From contig DHGK01000361.1 of NCBI GenBank assembly GCA_002402755.1, positions 1-6,182 on the forward strand: a DNA stretch of 6,182 nucleotides, written 5' to 3'. Shown here piece after piece: positions 1 to 6,076 of this stretch; positions within the stretch are counted from its first letter, which is position 1; each line of letters begins with the position of its first letter. Position numbers and translations under genes: made by a program. The notes beneath the pieces were generated by a model. It was given only the letters and a program-made list of their open reading frames with translations, made no database searches and was not told the DNA's origin. The stretch comes from Planctomycetes bacterium UBA4800 (GTDB taxonomy: Bacteria > Planctomycetota > UBA8108 > UBA8890 > UBA8898).

Positions 1-57
1 GCGCTGGCGTCGGTCGCGACCGTTGTCCTGACGGCGCTCGTCCTGTTCCTTCTTTTC
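1..57 (+). other. Transmembrane or signal-anchor segment at the visible N-terminus
   Basis: The first 19 codons encode almost only Ala, Val, Leu, Thr and Phe with no charge, then Arg at codon 20 and an acidic, Ser-rich stretch. This is long enough for one membrane-spanning helix. No clear small-x-small signal peptidase site follows, so a retained type II anchor is more likely than a cleaved signal. The positively charged part expected before it would lie outside the window, so the orientation is inferred. Confidence 0.75.
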
Positions 58-3000
58 AGATCCTCGTCCGAGGATATGCGGCCGGGCGCCCCGCCCGACC
101 GGGCCGTACGCACGGAAACGCTCGCGCAGCCCGGGCCGGCCCAGGCCGCCAAGAGCGCAACGCCCGAGGAGAAGGGGGCGCCGGTCGAAGCCGCGGGCGA
201 ACCGGAGGAGACGGCGCCGCCCGCCCTCGCCGGCACGGTGTACGGGGAACGCGGTCCCCTTCCCGGGGCGACCGTGAGCGCGTACCCGTTCGCGATGGTC
301 AAGGAGCTCATCCACAAGTACGAGAGCATCAGCGTGAGCGGACTCGGGGACATCCCCGCGCTCCTGGCGCAGGTGAGGCAGGACATCCTCGGCCTCAAGT
401 CGCGCGGCTTCGGCGCGACGACGAACGCCGAAGGCAGGTACGCGTATGCGTACCTCGCGCCCGGCGAATACACTTTCCTTGTCCTGGGCCCCGGCCACAT
501 CTTCAAGGCGGGCGACACGGCGCTGATCCAGAAGGATGTGCCCTGCGAGCGCGACTTCACGCTGAGCGCCGGCCAGCCGATCGCCGGCAAGGTCATCAAC
601 CCGCGCGGCGAGGCCGTGGCCGGCGCTTCGGTCCTGGCGCTCTACCAGGTGCAGGGCCTCGGCGGCATCGGCAAGCTCGTTCGCAAGGGGCTCGCGTTTC
701 TCAACGGCGAGTTCCTGAAGGGGCCGTTCGAGGGGAAGACCGGTCCGGACGGCCGCTTCCGCATCGACACGCTGCCGCCCGGCGTGTACGAGCTGGACAT
801 CACGGCCCCGTCCTACGCCGATGTCCGCATTCCCGATGTCGCGACCGGAACCGGCGAGCTCGTGATCCAGCTCGGGGACGGCGGCACGATCCGCGGCACG
901 GCGGTCGACGAGGAGAAACCCGTCGCCAACGTGATCGTGCGCCTCGTGGCGAACGAGGACAAGTTCCAGCTCCCGATCCCGGTGCCCGGCGTCAACGATG
1001 CGCTCGAATCCGTGCGCCACCTCCTGGATGAGGAGGACCGCTCGCGCCTGACGGATGCGGCCGGGGTGTTCGTGTGGGAGCACCTCCGGCCCGGCGCCTA
1101 CGAGCTGCGCCTCGATGCCCCCGGCTACCTGCCGTACGCGCGGGATGTCGCCGTCGGCGACGGCCAGACCGTGGATCTCGGGCAGATCGCGCTGGACAAG
1201 GGCAATCTCGTGCGCGGCCGCGTCGTCACGGGCCGCAAGGAGCCGGTTGCCGGCGCCGTCGTCGCCGCCCAGCCCGAGAGCGGCAACCAGATGCAGGTCA
1301 TCATGAGCGCCGTCGGGTACGCCACCGGCCGCACGCGCGCCGTGACCGATGCGCGCGGAGAGTTCGCGCTGTCCGGGCTCGCGCGCTCGGCCGCGATGTT
1401 CAGGGTGGTTGCGTCGCACCAACGCTTCGGCGTGGGAACGGCCGGCGGGGTGAGGCCCGACGGCGAGCCGGTCGAGATCGTGCTTGAGGAGCCCTGGACG
1501 CTCGCCGGCCGCGTCGTGCGCGCCTCCGACAAGCAGCCCGTGGCGGGCGCCGAGGTCTACGGTGGCGGCGCGGAGGCGAGAACCGATCTCGATGGCCTCT
1601 TCGTGCTTGCGCCGGTCGTTCCCGATGCCAACCCGCTGCTCTTTCGCAGCTTCGCGCAGCAGGGCGTCGAGGGCCGCCGGCGGCGCGCGGAGGCGGTCGG
1701 GCGGGCCGAGAGCCAGGCGCCCCCCGAGCTGCCGCCGCAGGCGCGCGGCGAGCCGACCGTGCGCCTCTTCGCGCGCGCCGAGGGCCTGAGCCCGCGGGAG
1801 CGCTTCCTGACCGAGAAGGACATGGAACGGGAGATCGTTCTCGAGCTGCGCGACGAGATCAGGGTCGAGGGCATCGTGCGGTCGCCGGAAGGCGAGCCCA
1901 AGGCGGGCGTGTTCGTCAGGCTGGTGCCGGGACAGATGCCGCCGATCGGCGGCCTGGAGATGCTCACGCTCGGCGTGGCGCTGAGCAATGCCGAGGGCCT
2001 CTTCAGCTTCGGCCAGCTTCGCGGGCCGTTCGAGCTCAGGGTCGCGGCGTCGTTTCCCGGGTACGCCACGGTGCAGTCAGAGCCCTTCTGGATCGGCCGC
2101 GACTCGCCGCCGCCGTTCATCGAGCTCCAGCTCGGGCCGGGCGGCGCCGTCACGGGCATCGTCACCAACGCGCGAGACCGCGCGCCCCTTCCGGGCGTCA
2201 AGCTCAGGCTGCACGCCGCGCAGGAGAGAGGCGAGGCCGGCCGCGTGGGCGTCTTCCTTTCCATGTTCGGGATTCCCGAGGCGGGCGATGTCGCCTACTC
2301 CGACGCCGAGGGGCGGTTCGGGTACCACGATGTCACGCCGGGCGAGTACATGGTGACGGCCTCGGCGGGCGCCGGCATCACGAGGAGCGTGAAGGTCGAG
2401 GTGCCGCCGAACGAGGTTGCCGAGGCGGCGATCGAACTGGAGGTCGGCGGAACGATCAGCGGCGTCGTCGTCGATGCGGCCGGGGCGCCCGTGTCGTTCG
2501 CATCGGTGCGGCTGCTCGATGCCGGGAACAGCTCGCTCGTGAGCCTCCAGAGAGCGCTGGGCGGGTCGACGGCGAGGCAGTCGACCGACGCGGCGGGCGT
2601 GTTCGAGTTCGCGCAGGTGCGGCACGGCACGTACAGCCTCGTGGCCGAGAAGCAGGGCTACGCACCGCGCGAGGTCGGCAACGTGCACGTCGACGACGAT
2701 GCCGTGCGGGTGGTCCTGGAGGCCGAAGGTTCGATTGCAGGCGGCGTGCGGCGCGCGGGCACGGGGGAGATCGTGACGGCGTTCCAGGTGCGCATCGACA
2801 GGACCGAGAAGGGCTGGAACTCGCCGCTCAAGACGCCGCGGGCGGTCGACGACCCCGATGGCCTGTTCTGGTACGAGGGCCTCGCCGCGGGGAGCTACCT
2901 CGTTGCGGTGCGCGCCGACGGCGCCGCGCCCGCCACCGTGCCCGTGACGGTCGAGAGCGGCCGCCAGTCCGTGGTCGAGGTGCTGCTGGAGATCGCGTGC

Positions 3001-3669
3001 AGCGTGACGGGCACGGTGGTGCTCGAGGACGGCGAGACGCCGGTCGCGCGCGCGCGCGTGGCGCTCGTCGCGGCCAGATCGGAAGGCGCGACCAGCGCGG
3101 CGGAGGCCTTCGGCGGCTACATCGAGGGCCGCATGAACGAGATCGCCGCCTCGACGAACAACGAGGGCGCCTTCACGCTCAACAATCTTCCTCCGGGAGA
3201 GCTGGAGCTGGAGGCGACGCACAACGTCTATCGCCCGAGCAGGGCGGCGGTCACCGTGACCGCCGGCGAGCGGGGCACGTGCACGATCGTCATGCGCGAG
3301 GGCTTCAGCCTCTCGGGCACGCTGTACGACTTCGAGGGCGTGCCCGAGCCCGAGCGGGCGATTCTCGTCGAGGGGCCCGACAACATCCAGAAAGTGACGC
3401 GATCGGGACGGGACGGCGGTTTCAGCTTCAGCGGCTTGAAGGCCGGAAAGTACCGCCTGTGGTGCCCGACGCCCGATCTCTCGCGCGAGCTGCCGCCGCA
3501 GGAGATCGAGATCGCCGAAGACCGCTCCGGCCTCCTGATCACGCTCCCGCCGCCCGCGGACCGGACGCCGCCGGGCGAGCTGCCCGGGGACACGCCCGCC
3601 GTCCCCGAGCTGCCCGAGGACTTGAAGGGCAGGATCGATCCTGCGAAGATGCAACCCGGGAACAGGTGA
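1..3669 (+). CDS. Giant membrane-anchored protein with 11 carboxypeptidase-regulatory-like domains (5' end outside window)
   Basis: The frame is open from base 1, so the gene begins left of the window; 1222 residues are visible. Codons 1-19 encode a hydrophobic run (ALASVATVVLTALVLFLLF) followed by RSSSED, which reads as a membrane anchor or uncleaved signal sequence. The ATG at 76 has only a weakly placed GAGG in front and would discard this segment, so I do not take it as the start. Residues about 26-75 are a Pro/Ala/Glu-rich stalk. Then come 11 consecutive domains with the CarboxypepD_reg (PF13620-like) signature: a G-x-V strand, an 'xxPVAGAxV' turn, a 'T(D/N)xxGxF' strand and a 'LxPGxYxLxxxAPGY' strand. 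The tail from about 3550 is Pro-rich and ends in DPAKMQPGNR. In known families such domains are beta-sandwich stalk or adhesion modules without catalytic residues, so this is probably an extracytoplasmic structural or binding protein. I see no catalytic domain, and the ligand is unknown. Confidence 0.9.
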   Translation, partial: ALASVATVVLTALVLFLLFRSSSEDMRPGAPPDRAVRTETLAQPGPAQAAKSATPEEKGAPVEAAGEPEETAPPALAGTVYGERGPLPGATVSAYPFAMVKELIHKYESISVSGLGDIPALLAQVRQDILGLKSRGFGATTNAEGRYAYAYLAPGEYTFLVLGPGHIFKAGDTALIQKDVPCERDFTLSAGQPIAGKVINPRGEAVAGASVLALYQVQGLGGIGKLVRKGLAFLNGEFLKGPFEGKTGPDGRFRIDTLPPGVYELDITAPSYADVRIPDVATGTGELVIQLGDGGTIRGTAVDEEKPVANVIVRLVANEDKFQLPIPVPGVNDALESVRHLLDEEDRSRLTDAAGVFVWEHLRPGAYELRLDAPGYLPYARDVAVGDGQTVDLGQIALDKGNLVRGRVVTGRKEPVAGAVVAAQPESGNQMQVIMSAVGYATGRTRAVTDARGEFALSGLARSAAMFRVVASHQRFGVGTAGGVRPDGEPVEIVLEEPWTLAGRVVRASDKQPVAGAEVYGGGAEARTDLDGLFVLAPVVPDANPLLFRSFAQQGVEGRRRRAEAVGRAESQAPPELPPQARGEPTVRLFARAEGLSPRERFLTEKDMEREIVLELRDEIRVEGIVRSPEGEPKAGVFVRLVPGQMPPIGGLEMLTLGVALSNAEGLFSFGQLRGPFELRVAASFPGYATVQSEPFWIGRDSPPPFIELQLGPGGAVTGIVTNARDRAPLPGVKLRLHAAQERGEAGRVGVFLSMFGIPEAGDVAYSDAEGRFGYHDVTPGEYMVTASAGAGITRSVKVEVPPNEVAEAAIELEVGGTISGVVVDAAGAPVSFASVRLLDAGNSSLVSLQRALGGSTARQSTDAAGVFEFAQVRHGTYSLVAEKQGYAPREVGNVHVDDDAVRVVLEAEGSIAGGVRRAGTGEIVTAFQVRIDRTEKGWNSPLKTPRAVDDPDGLFWYEGLAAGSYLVAVRADGAAPATVPVTVESGRQSVVEVLLEIACSVTGTVVLEDGETPVARARVALVAARSEGATSAAEAFGGYIEGRMNEIAASTNNEGAFTLNNLPPGELELEATHNVYRPSRAAVTVTAGERGTCTIVMREGFSLSGTLYDFEGVPEPERAILVEGPDNIQKVTRSGRDGGFSFSGLKAGKYRLWCPTPDLSRELPPQEIEIAEDRSGLLITLPPPADRTPPGELPGDTPAVPELPEDLKGRIDPAKMQPGNR
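226..3549 (+). repeat. Array of 11 divergent protein-level domain repeats (carboxypeptidase-regulatory type)
   Basis: By aligning the recurring 'xxxGxV' opening strand I place domain starts at about 226, 577, 886, 1204, 1495, 1858, 2143, 2452, 2731, 2998 and 3304. This gives units of roughly 82-121 residues. Recognisable second-half motifs include NAEGRYAYAYLAPGEY (unit 1), GPDGRFRIDTLPPGVY (2), DAAGVFVWEHLRPGAY (3), DAEGRFGYHDVTPGEY (7), NNEGAFTLNNLPPGEL (10) and GRDGGFSFSGLKAGKY (11). The units are divergent in sequence, so this looks like old duplication rather than a recent tandem DNA repeat. Unit 5 departs most: its second half carries an Arg/Ala/Pro-rich linker (about 1645-1760). Boundaries are by eye and good to within several residues. 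Confidence 0.8.
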
Positions 3670-3673
3670 TTCC

Positions 3674-3678
3674 GGGAG
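3674..3678 (+). promoter_or_regulatory. Ribosome binding site of the pteridine reductase gene
   Basis: GGGAG lies six bases before the ATG at 3685, inside the 15-base gap after the stop codon of the large domain-array gene. It supports this ATG over the in-frame ATG at 3700, and the short gap suggests co-transcription with the gene upstream. Confidence 0.6.
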
Positions 3679-3684
3679 CGCGGC

Positions 3685-4443
3685 ATGGCGCAGGACGACA
3701 TGCGGGACAGAGGCGCGCGGACGGCGCTGGTGACGGGCGGCGCGCGGAGAATCGGGCGCGCGCTCGCCCTTGCGCTCGCGGCCGAGGGCCTGAACGTCGT
3801 CATCCATTGCCGGTCGTCGCACGCGGAGGCGGAAGAGGCGGCCGAGGAATGCCGCGCGAAGGGGGTTCGCGCGTGGGTCGTGTGCGCCGACCTCGCGCGG
3901 GCGGCGGAGGCCGAGGCGCTCGTCGGCCGCGCGATCGACGCCGCCGGGCCGCTCGATGCGCTCGTCAACAGCGCCTCGATCTTTCCCAAGGACACGCTCG
4001 CCACTGTGACGGCCGAGGCCTTCGTCGAGAACTTCCAGGTCAACGCGCTCGCGCCCTTCGCGCTCGCACGGGCGTTCGCGCGCCAGGAGCGCGATGGCGC
4101 GGTCGTGAACATGCTCGACACGCGCATCCTCCATTACGATGCGCTGCACGCCGCGTATCACGTGAGCAAGCGGGCGCTCTTCACGCTCACGCGCATGATG
4201 GCGCTCGAGTTCGCGCCGCGCGTCAGGGTCAACGCCGTGGCGCCCGGCCTCATCCTGCCGCCGCCCGGCGAGGACGAGTCGTTCCTCGAGAAGTACGCGT
4301 CCCAGAACCCGCTCGGGCGGTGGGGGACGGCGGCGGATGTGGCCGCCGCGGCGCTCTTTCTTCTGCGCAGCCCGTTCGTCACGGGCCAGGTGATCTTCGT
4401 CGACGGCGGGTATCACATGAAGGGGAGCGTGTATGGCGTCTGA
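3685..4443 (+). CDS. folM: Pteridine reductase-type short-chain dehydrogenase (FolM/PTR1-like)
   Basis: This 252-residue protein is of normal length for a classical SDR. Residues 17-24 are TGGARRIG, where the Arg before Ile-Gly is typical of PTR1 and FolM rather than the usual TGxxxGIG. 'CRSSHAEAEEAAEE' (from residue 42) resembles the NADPH-binding region of PTR1. NSAS at 95-98 matches the NNAS element. The YxxxK pair is Tyr158/Lys162, and Asp145 in 'NMLDTR' sits exactly 13 residues before the Tyr, where ordinary SDRs have Ser. Asp-Tyr-Lys is the catalytic arrangement of PTR1 and FolM. RVNAVAPGLIL and a C-terminal VTGQVIFVDGGYHM also fit FolM. Known members use NADPH to reduce dihydropterins (dihydromonapterin) and, more weakly, dihydrofolate, in the cytoplasm. 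The overlap with a FolB/FolX-type gene supports a pterin role. The exact substrate is inferred; a generic 3-oxoacyl-ACP reductase is much less likely. Confidence 0.85.
   Translation: MAQDDMRDRGARTALVTGGARRIGRALALALAAEGLNVVIHCRSSHAEAEEAAEECRAKGVRAWVVCADLARAAEAEALVGRAIDAAGPLDALVNSASIFPKDTLATVTAEAFVENFQVNALAPFALARAFARQERDGAVVNMLDTRILHYDALHAAYHVSKRALFTLTRMMALEFAPRVRVNAVAPGLILPPPGEDESFLEKYASQNPLGRWGTAADVAAAALFLLRSPFVTGQVIFVDGGYHMKGSVYGV
4420..4427 (+). promoter_or_regulatory. Ribosome binding site of folB inside the reductase gene
   Basis: AAGGGGAG lies five bases before the ATG at 4433, within the last codons of the reductase gene. A strong site here, with the start codon upstream of the preceding stop codon, is what translational coupling of the two proteins would use. 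Confidence 0.65.
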
Positions 4444-4807
4444 CGCGCGCGACCGCATTCACATCCGCGACCTTGAGGTCAGGTGTATTCTCGGCGTGCT
4501 GCCCGAGGAGCGGCGGGAGAAGCAGGACGTCGTGATCAACATCACGCTGTACGCCGATCTGGCGCAGGCCGGCGCCACCGACAGCATCGAGGACACGGTC
4601 GACTACAAGTGCATCAAGAAAGCGGTGCTCGCCGCGGCCGAGCAGTCCTCGTACCGCCTCCTGGAGGCGCTCGCCGAGAAGATCGCGGCCGTGTGCCTCC
4701 AGGACGAGAAGGTCGCTCGCGTGGTCGTCAGCGTGGACAAGCCGGGGGCGCTGCGCTTCGCGCAGAGCGTGGCGGTCGAGATCGAGAGGAGCCGCCCGCA
4801 GGCGTGA
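4433..4807 (+). CDS. folB: Dihydroneopterin aldolase / epimerase family protein (FolB or FolX type)
   Basis: This 124-residue protein is full length for FolB. FolB cleaves 7,8-dihydroneopterin to 6-hydroxymethyl-dihydropterin and glycolaldehyde in folate synthesis, and related enzymes epimerise neopterin to monapterin forms. Conserved elements are visible in order: IHIRDLEVRCILGV (9-22), Glu26 at the place of the pterin-binding or catalytic Glu region, QDVVINITLY (31-40), DTVDYKCIKK with Tyr58 at the conserved active-site Tyr, LLEALAEKIA with Glu78 at the pterin-anchoring Glu, and DKPGAL with Lys103 as the conserved catalytic Lys. No key residue is missing. From memory, QDVVINITL and ALRFAQSVAVEI also resemble E. 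coli FolX (dihydroneopterin triphosphate epimerase), whereas KPGAL is FolB-like, so the two activities cannot be separated by eye. The start overlaps the reductase gene by 11 bases. Family members form ring-shaped oligomers in the cytoplasm. Confidence 0.88.
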   Translation: MASDARDRIHIRDLEVRCILGVLPEERREKQDVVINITLYADLAQAGATDSIEDTVDYKCIKKAVLAAAEQSSYRLLEALAEKIAAVCLQDEKVARVVVSVDKPGALRFAQSVAVEIERSRPQA

Positions 4808-4819
4808 GGACGAGGGCGG

Positions 4820-4855
4820 CGCGCCGGCCGGGGTCTCGGGCCGGCGGCCGGCGCG
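4820..4855 (+). terminator. GC-rich hairpin between convergent genes, possible bidirectional terminator
   Basis: CGCGCCGGCC (4820-4829) is perfectly complementary to GGCCGGCGCG (4846-4855), giving a 10-bp stem with a 16-base loop. An alternative 8-bp stem pairs 4822-4829 with 4839-4846 around a 9-base loop. It occupies the only gap between folB and the opposing ATPase gene. No T-run follows on either strand, so it is not a textbook intrinsic terminator. Position and stability are the only arguments. Confidence 0.45.
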
Positions 4856-4856
4856 G

Positions 4857-6008
4857 TCACTGCAAGATCTCGCCTGCGTGCAGCCGTGCCAGGAACTCGG
4901 CGCAAGGAAGGACGAGCGCCGCTCCGTTCTTGATGGCGTGCGGACCTCGATAGACGCCGAAGCAGCGCCCCGCGAGTCCCGCCGACGCGAGCGTGTTGAG
5001 CGCGCGCCCGTGGTTTCTCTGCCACCTGTCGCCGGCCTTGACTTCCACGGCGACGCTCTTCTCGCCGCATCGCCACACGAAATCGACTTCGAGCCCGCTG
5101 CTCGATCGCCAGTAGCAGAGCTCTCCGCCGCAGTTCAGGTAGGATATGGCCGCGCGCAGCTCGTGGAGCACGAGGGTTTCGAGAAGCTTGCCCGTCTCGA
5201 GATCCGAGAGAGGATCGCGAATCCTGCCCGTCAGCGCGCGGGCCACGCCCGTGTCGAACAGGTAGAGTTTCGGCGCATGCCGCTCGCGCACCTTGAGGCG
5301 CGGCTGCCACCCCGGCAGGCGAATCGCGATGAGCGTATCCTCGAGAATCTGGAAGTACCGCTCGACCGTGGTACGCGCCACGGCCGCGTCGCGCGCGATG
5401 GCGCTCATGTTGAGCAGCTCGCCGTTCATGATGCCCGCGACCTTCAGGAAGCGATGGAAGGAACCCACATCCTCGACGAGCGCCTCCTGCTGGATCTCCT
5501 GCTGGAGATACGTGCCCACGTAGGCGGTCAGGATGTCGATCGCGTAGTCGGCGCGCTGAACGACGGGCGGCAGAAGACCGAACGCGAGCGCGCGCGGGAG
5601 ATCGAAGCCCTTGCCGAGCTCGGCCGAGCTGAACGGGAGCATGCGCCGCTCGATGGCGCGCCCCGCGAGGAGGTTCACGTCATGACGCCTGAGCTTGCGT
5701 GCGCTCGATCCGCTCATGGCGAACCTGTAGCGCTCGCCGTGGCGCGCGATGAGATCATGGACCTCGTTGAGGAGCGCCGGAATGCGTTGTACTTCGTCGA
5801 TCACGACCCAGGAACCGGGCGCACGCGCCTCGACCTCCGCGCGAAGCAAGGAGCGGTTGCCCAGAAGGGGCAGATAGTCGTCATCGAGGAGCAGGTTCTT
5901 CCAGAGCGCATCCGGAAGCTTCTCCCGGAGCCATGTGGTCTTCCCGGTCCCGCGAGGCCCGAAGAGGAAAAACGAATAGTCAGGGAGATTCAAGGATCTT
6001 GTATACAT
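4857..6008 (-). CDS. AAA_14 / DUF4143 (COG1373) family ATPase with PD-(D/E)XK-like C-terminal domain
   Basis: With the start at 6008 the protein has 383 residues. I chose this ATG because MYTRSLNLPDYSFFLFGPRG is where members of this family normally begin. An in-frame GTG at 6074 and an ATG at 6029 would add 22 or 7 residues that look like translated promoter. Walker A is GPRGTGKTT (17-25), Walker B is WVVIDEVQ (67-74) and a sensor-like AMSGSSARKL lies at 97-106. The second half matches the DUF4143 layout: a helical middle with a winged-helix-like segment (about 196-225, 'NMSAIARDAAVARTTVERYF'), then LFDTGVARAL, then E283, WRSSSGLEVDF with D309 and VEVKAG with E322/K324, the E-D-ExK pattern of the PD-(D/E)XK fold. 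These ATPases are common and often mobile; their biochemical role is poorly defined and no target can be named. The gene converges on folB and shows no functional link to it. A weak Shine-Dalgarno leaves the exact start uncertain. Confidence 0.88.
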   Translation of the reverse strand: MYTRSLNLPDYSFFLFGPRGTGKTTWLREKLPDALWKNLLLDDDYLPLLGNRSLLRAEVEARAPGSWVVIDEVQRIPALLNEVHDLIARHGERYRFAMSGSSARKLRRHDVNLLAGRAIERRMLPFSSAELGKGFDLPRALAFGLLPPVVQRADYAIDILTAYVGTYLQQEIQQEALVEDVGSFHRFLKVAGIMNGELLNMSAIARDAAVARTTVERYFQILEDTLIAIRLPGWQPRLKVRERHAPKLYLFDTGVARALTGRIRDPLSDLETGKLLETLVLHELRAAISYLNCGGELCYWRSSSGLEVDFVWRCGEKSVAVEVKAGDRWQRNHGRALNTLASAGLAGRCFGVYRGPHAIKNGAALVLPCAEFLARLHAGEILQ

Positions 6009-6011
6009 AGC

Positions 6012-6023
6012 GGTTAATTTACC
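6012..6023. promoter_or_regulatory. Imperfect 12-bp palindrome next to the ATPase start, possible operator
   Basis: GGTTAATTTACC is symmetric at 10 of 12 positions (GGTnAATTnACC) and lies three bases upstream of the ATG at 6008 on the minus strand, between the candidate -10 and the start codon. The position would suit a repressor site. A 12-bp imperfect palindrome in AT-rich DNA can arise by chance. Confidence 0.2.
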
Positions 6024-6048
6024 ATGCATTCTTACCACACACAATACA

Positions 6049-6054
6049 ATTATC
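6049..6054 (-). promoter_or_regulatory. Candidate extended -10 promoter element of the ATPase gene
   Basis: On the minus strand the sequence reads TGCGATAAT, a TG-n extended -10 with a one-mismatch TATAAT. It lies in a conspicuously AT-rich patch (about 5995-6055) of an otherwise GC-rich window. Transcription would begin near 6042, leaving a leader of about 34 bases before the ATG at 6008. I find no good -35 hexamer 17 bases upstream, so the call rests on the extended -10 and the base composition. Confidence 0.4.
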
Positions 6055-6076
6055 GCATGAATCCGGGTATCCACAT
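6050..6076 (-). CDS. Possible 8-codon leader ORF upstream of the ATPase
   Basis: An ATG at 6076-6074 follows a consensus GGAGG (minus strand, plus positions 6086-6090) with a 9-base spacing. It encodes MWIPGFMR and stops at TAA (6052-6050). It is by far the best Shine-Dalgarno near the ATPase, yet the frame it serves is only eight codons long. It could be a leader peptide, or the same site could serve the overlapping in-frame GTG at 6074 and give a longer ATPase. If the candidate -10 at 6049-6054 is the only promoter, this ORF would not be transcribed. Low confidence that it is real. Confidence 0.2.
   Translation of the reverse strand: MWIPGFMR

Noticed and set aside
76..78. ATG at 76 as the start of the large gene
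   Set aside because: The frame is open to the window edge and the 25 codons before it encode a membrane segment that fits the extracytoplasmic nature of the protein; the GAGG before the ATG is only two bases away.
3045..3058. (CG)7 dinucleotide run
   Set aside because: It encodes Ala-Arg-Ala-Arg-Val in frame within a domain and is short; in a genome this GC-rich it is not evidence of a special structure.
2077..4458. A 793-codon open frame on the minus strand opposite the large gene and the reductase
   Set aside because: High-GC genes leave long open antisense frames. The translation is a run of Arg, Ala, His and Glu without family motifs, and the plus-strand genes here have clear family motifs and codon patterns.
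2997..4535. A 512-codon plus-strand frame bridging the large gene, the reductase and folB
   Set aside because: It is out of frame with three genes that have conserved motifs, and its product is low-complexity Arg/Gly/Ala.
4878..6017. A 379-codon open frame on the plus strand opposite the ATPase
   Set aside because: It is the mirror of a well-supported ATPase gene, is rich in Arg and Glu, has no recognisable domain and lacks a good ribosome binding site.
6009..6074. N-terminal extension of the ATPase from the GTG at 6074
   Set aside because: The added residues are unlike the family, which begins at the MYxRxLxLP stretch, and the DNA there is AT-rich like a promoter. It is kept only as an alternative because of the GGAGG at 6086-6090.
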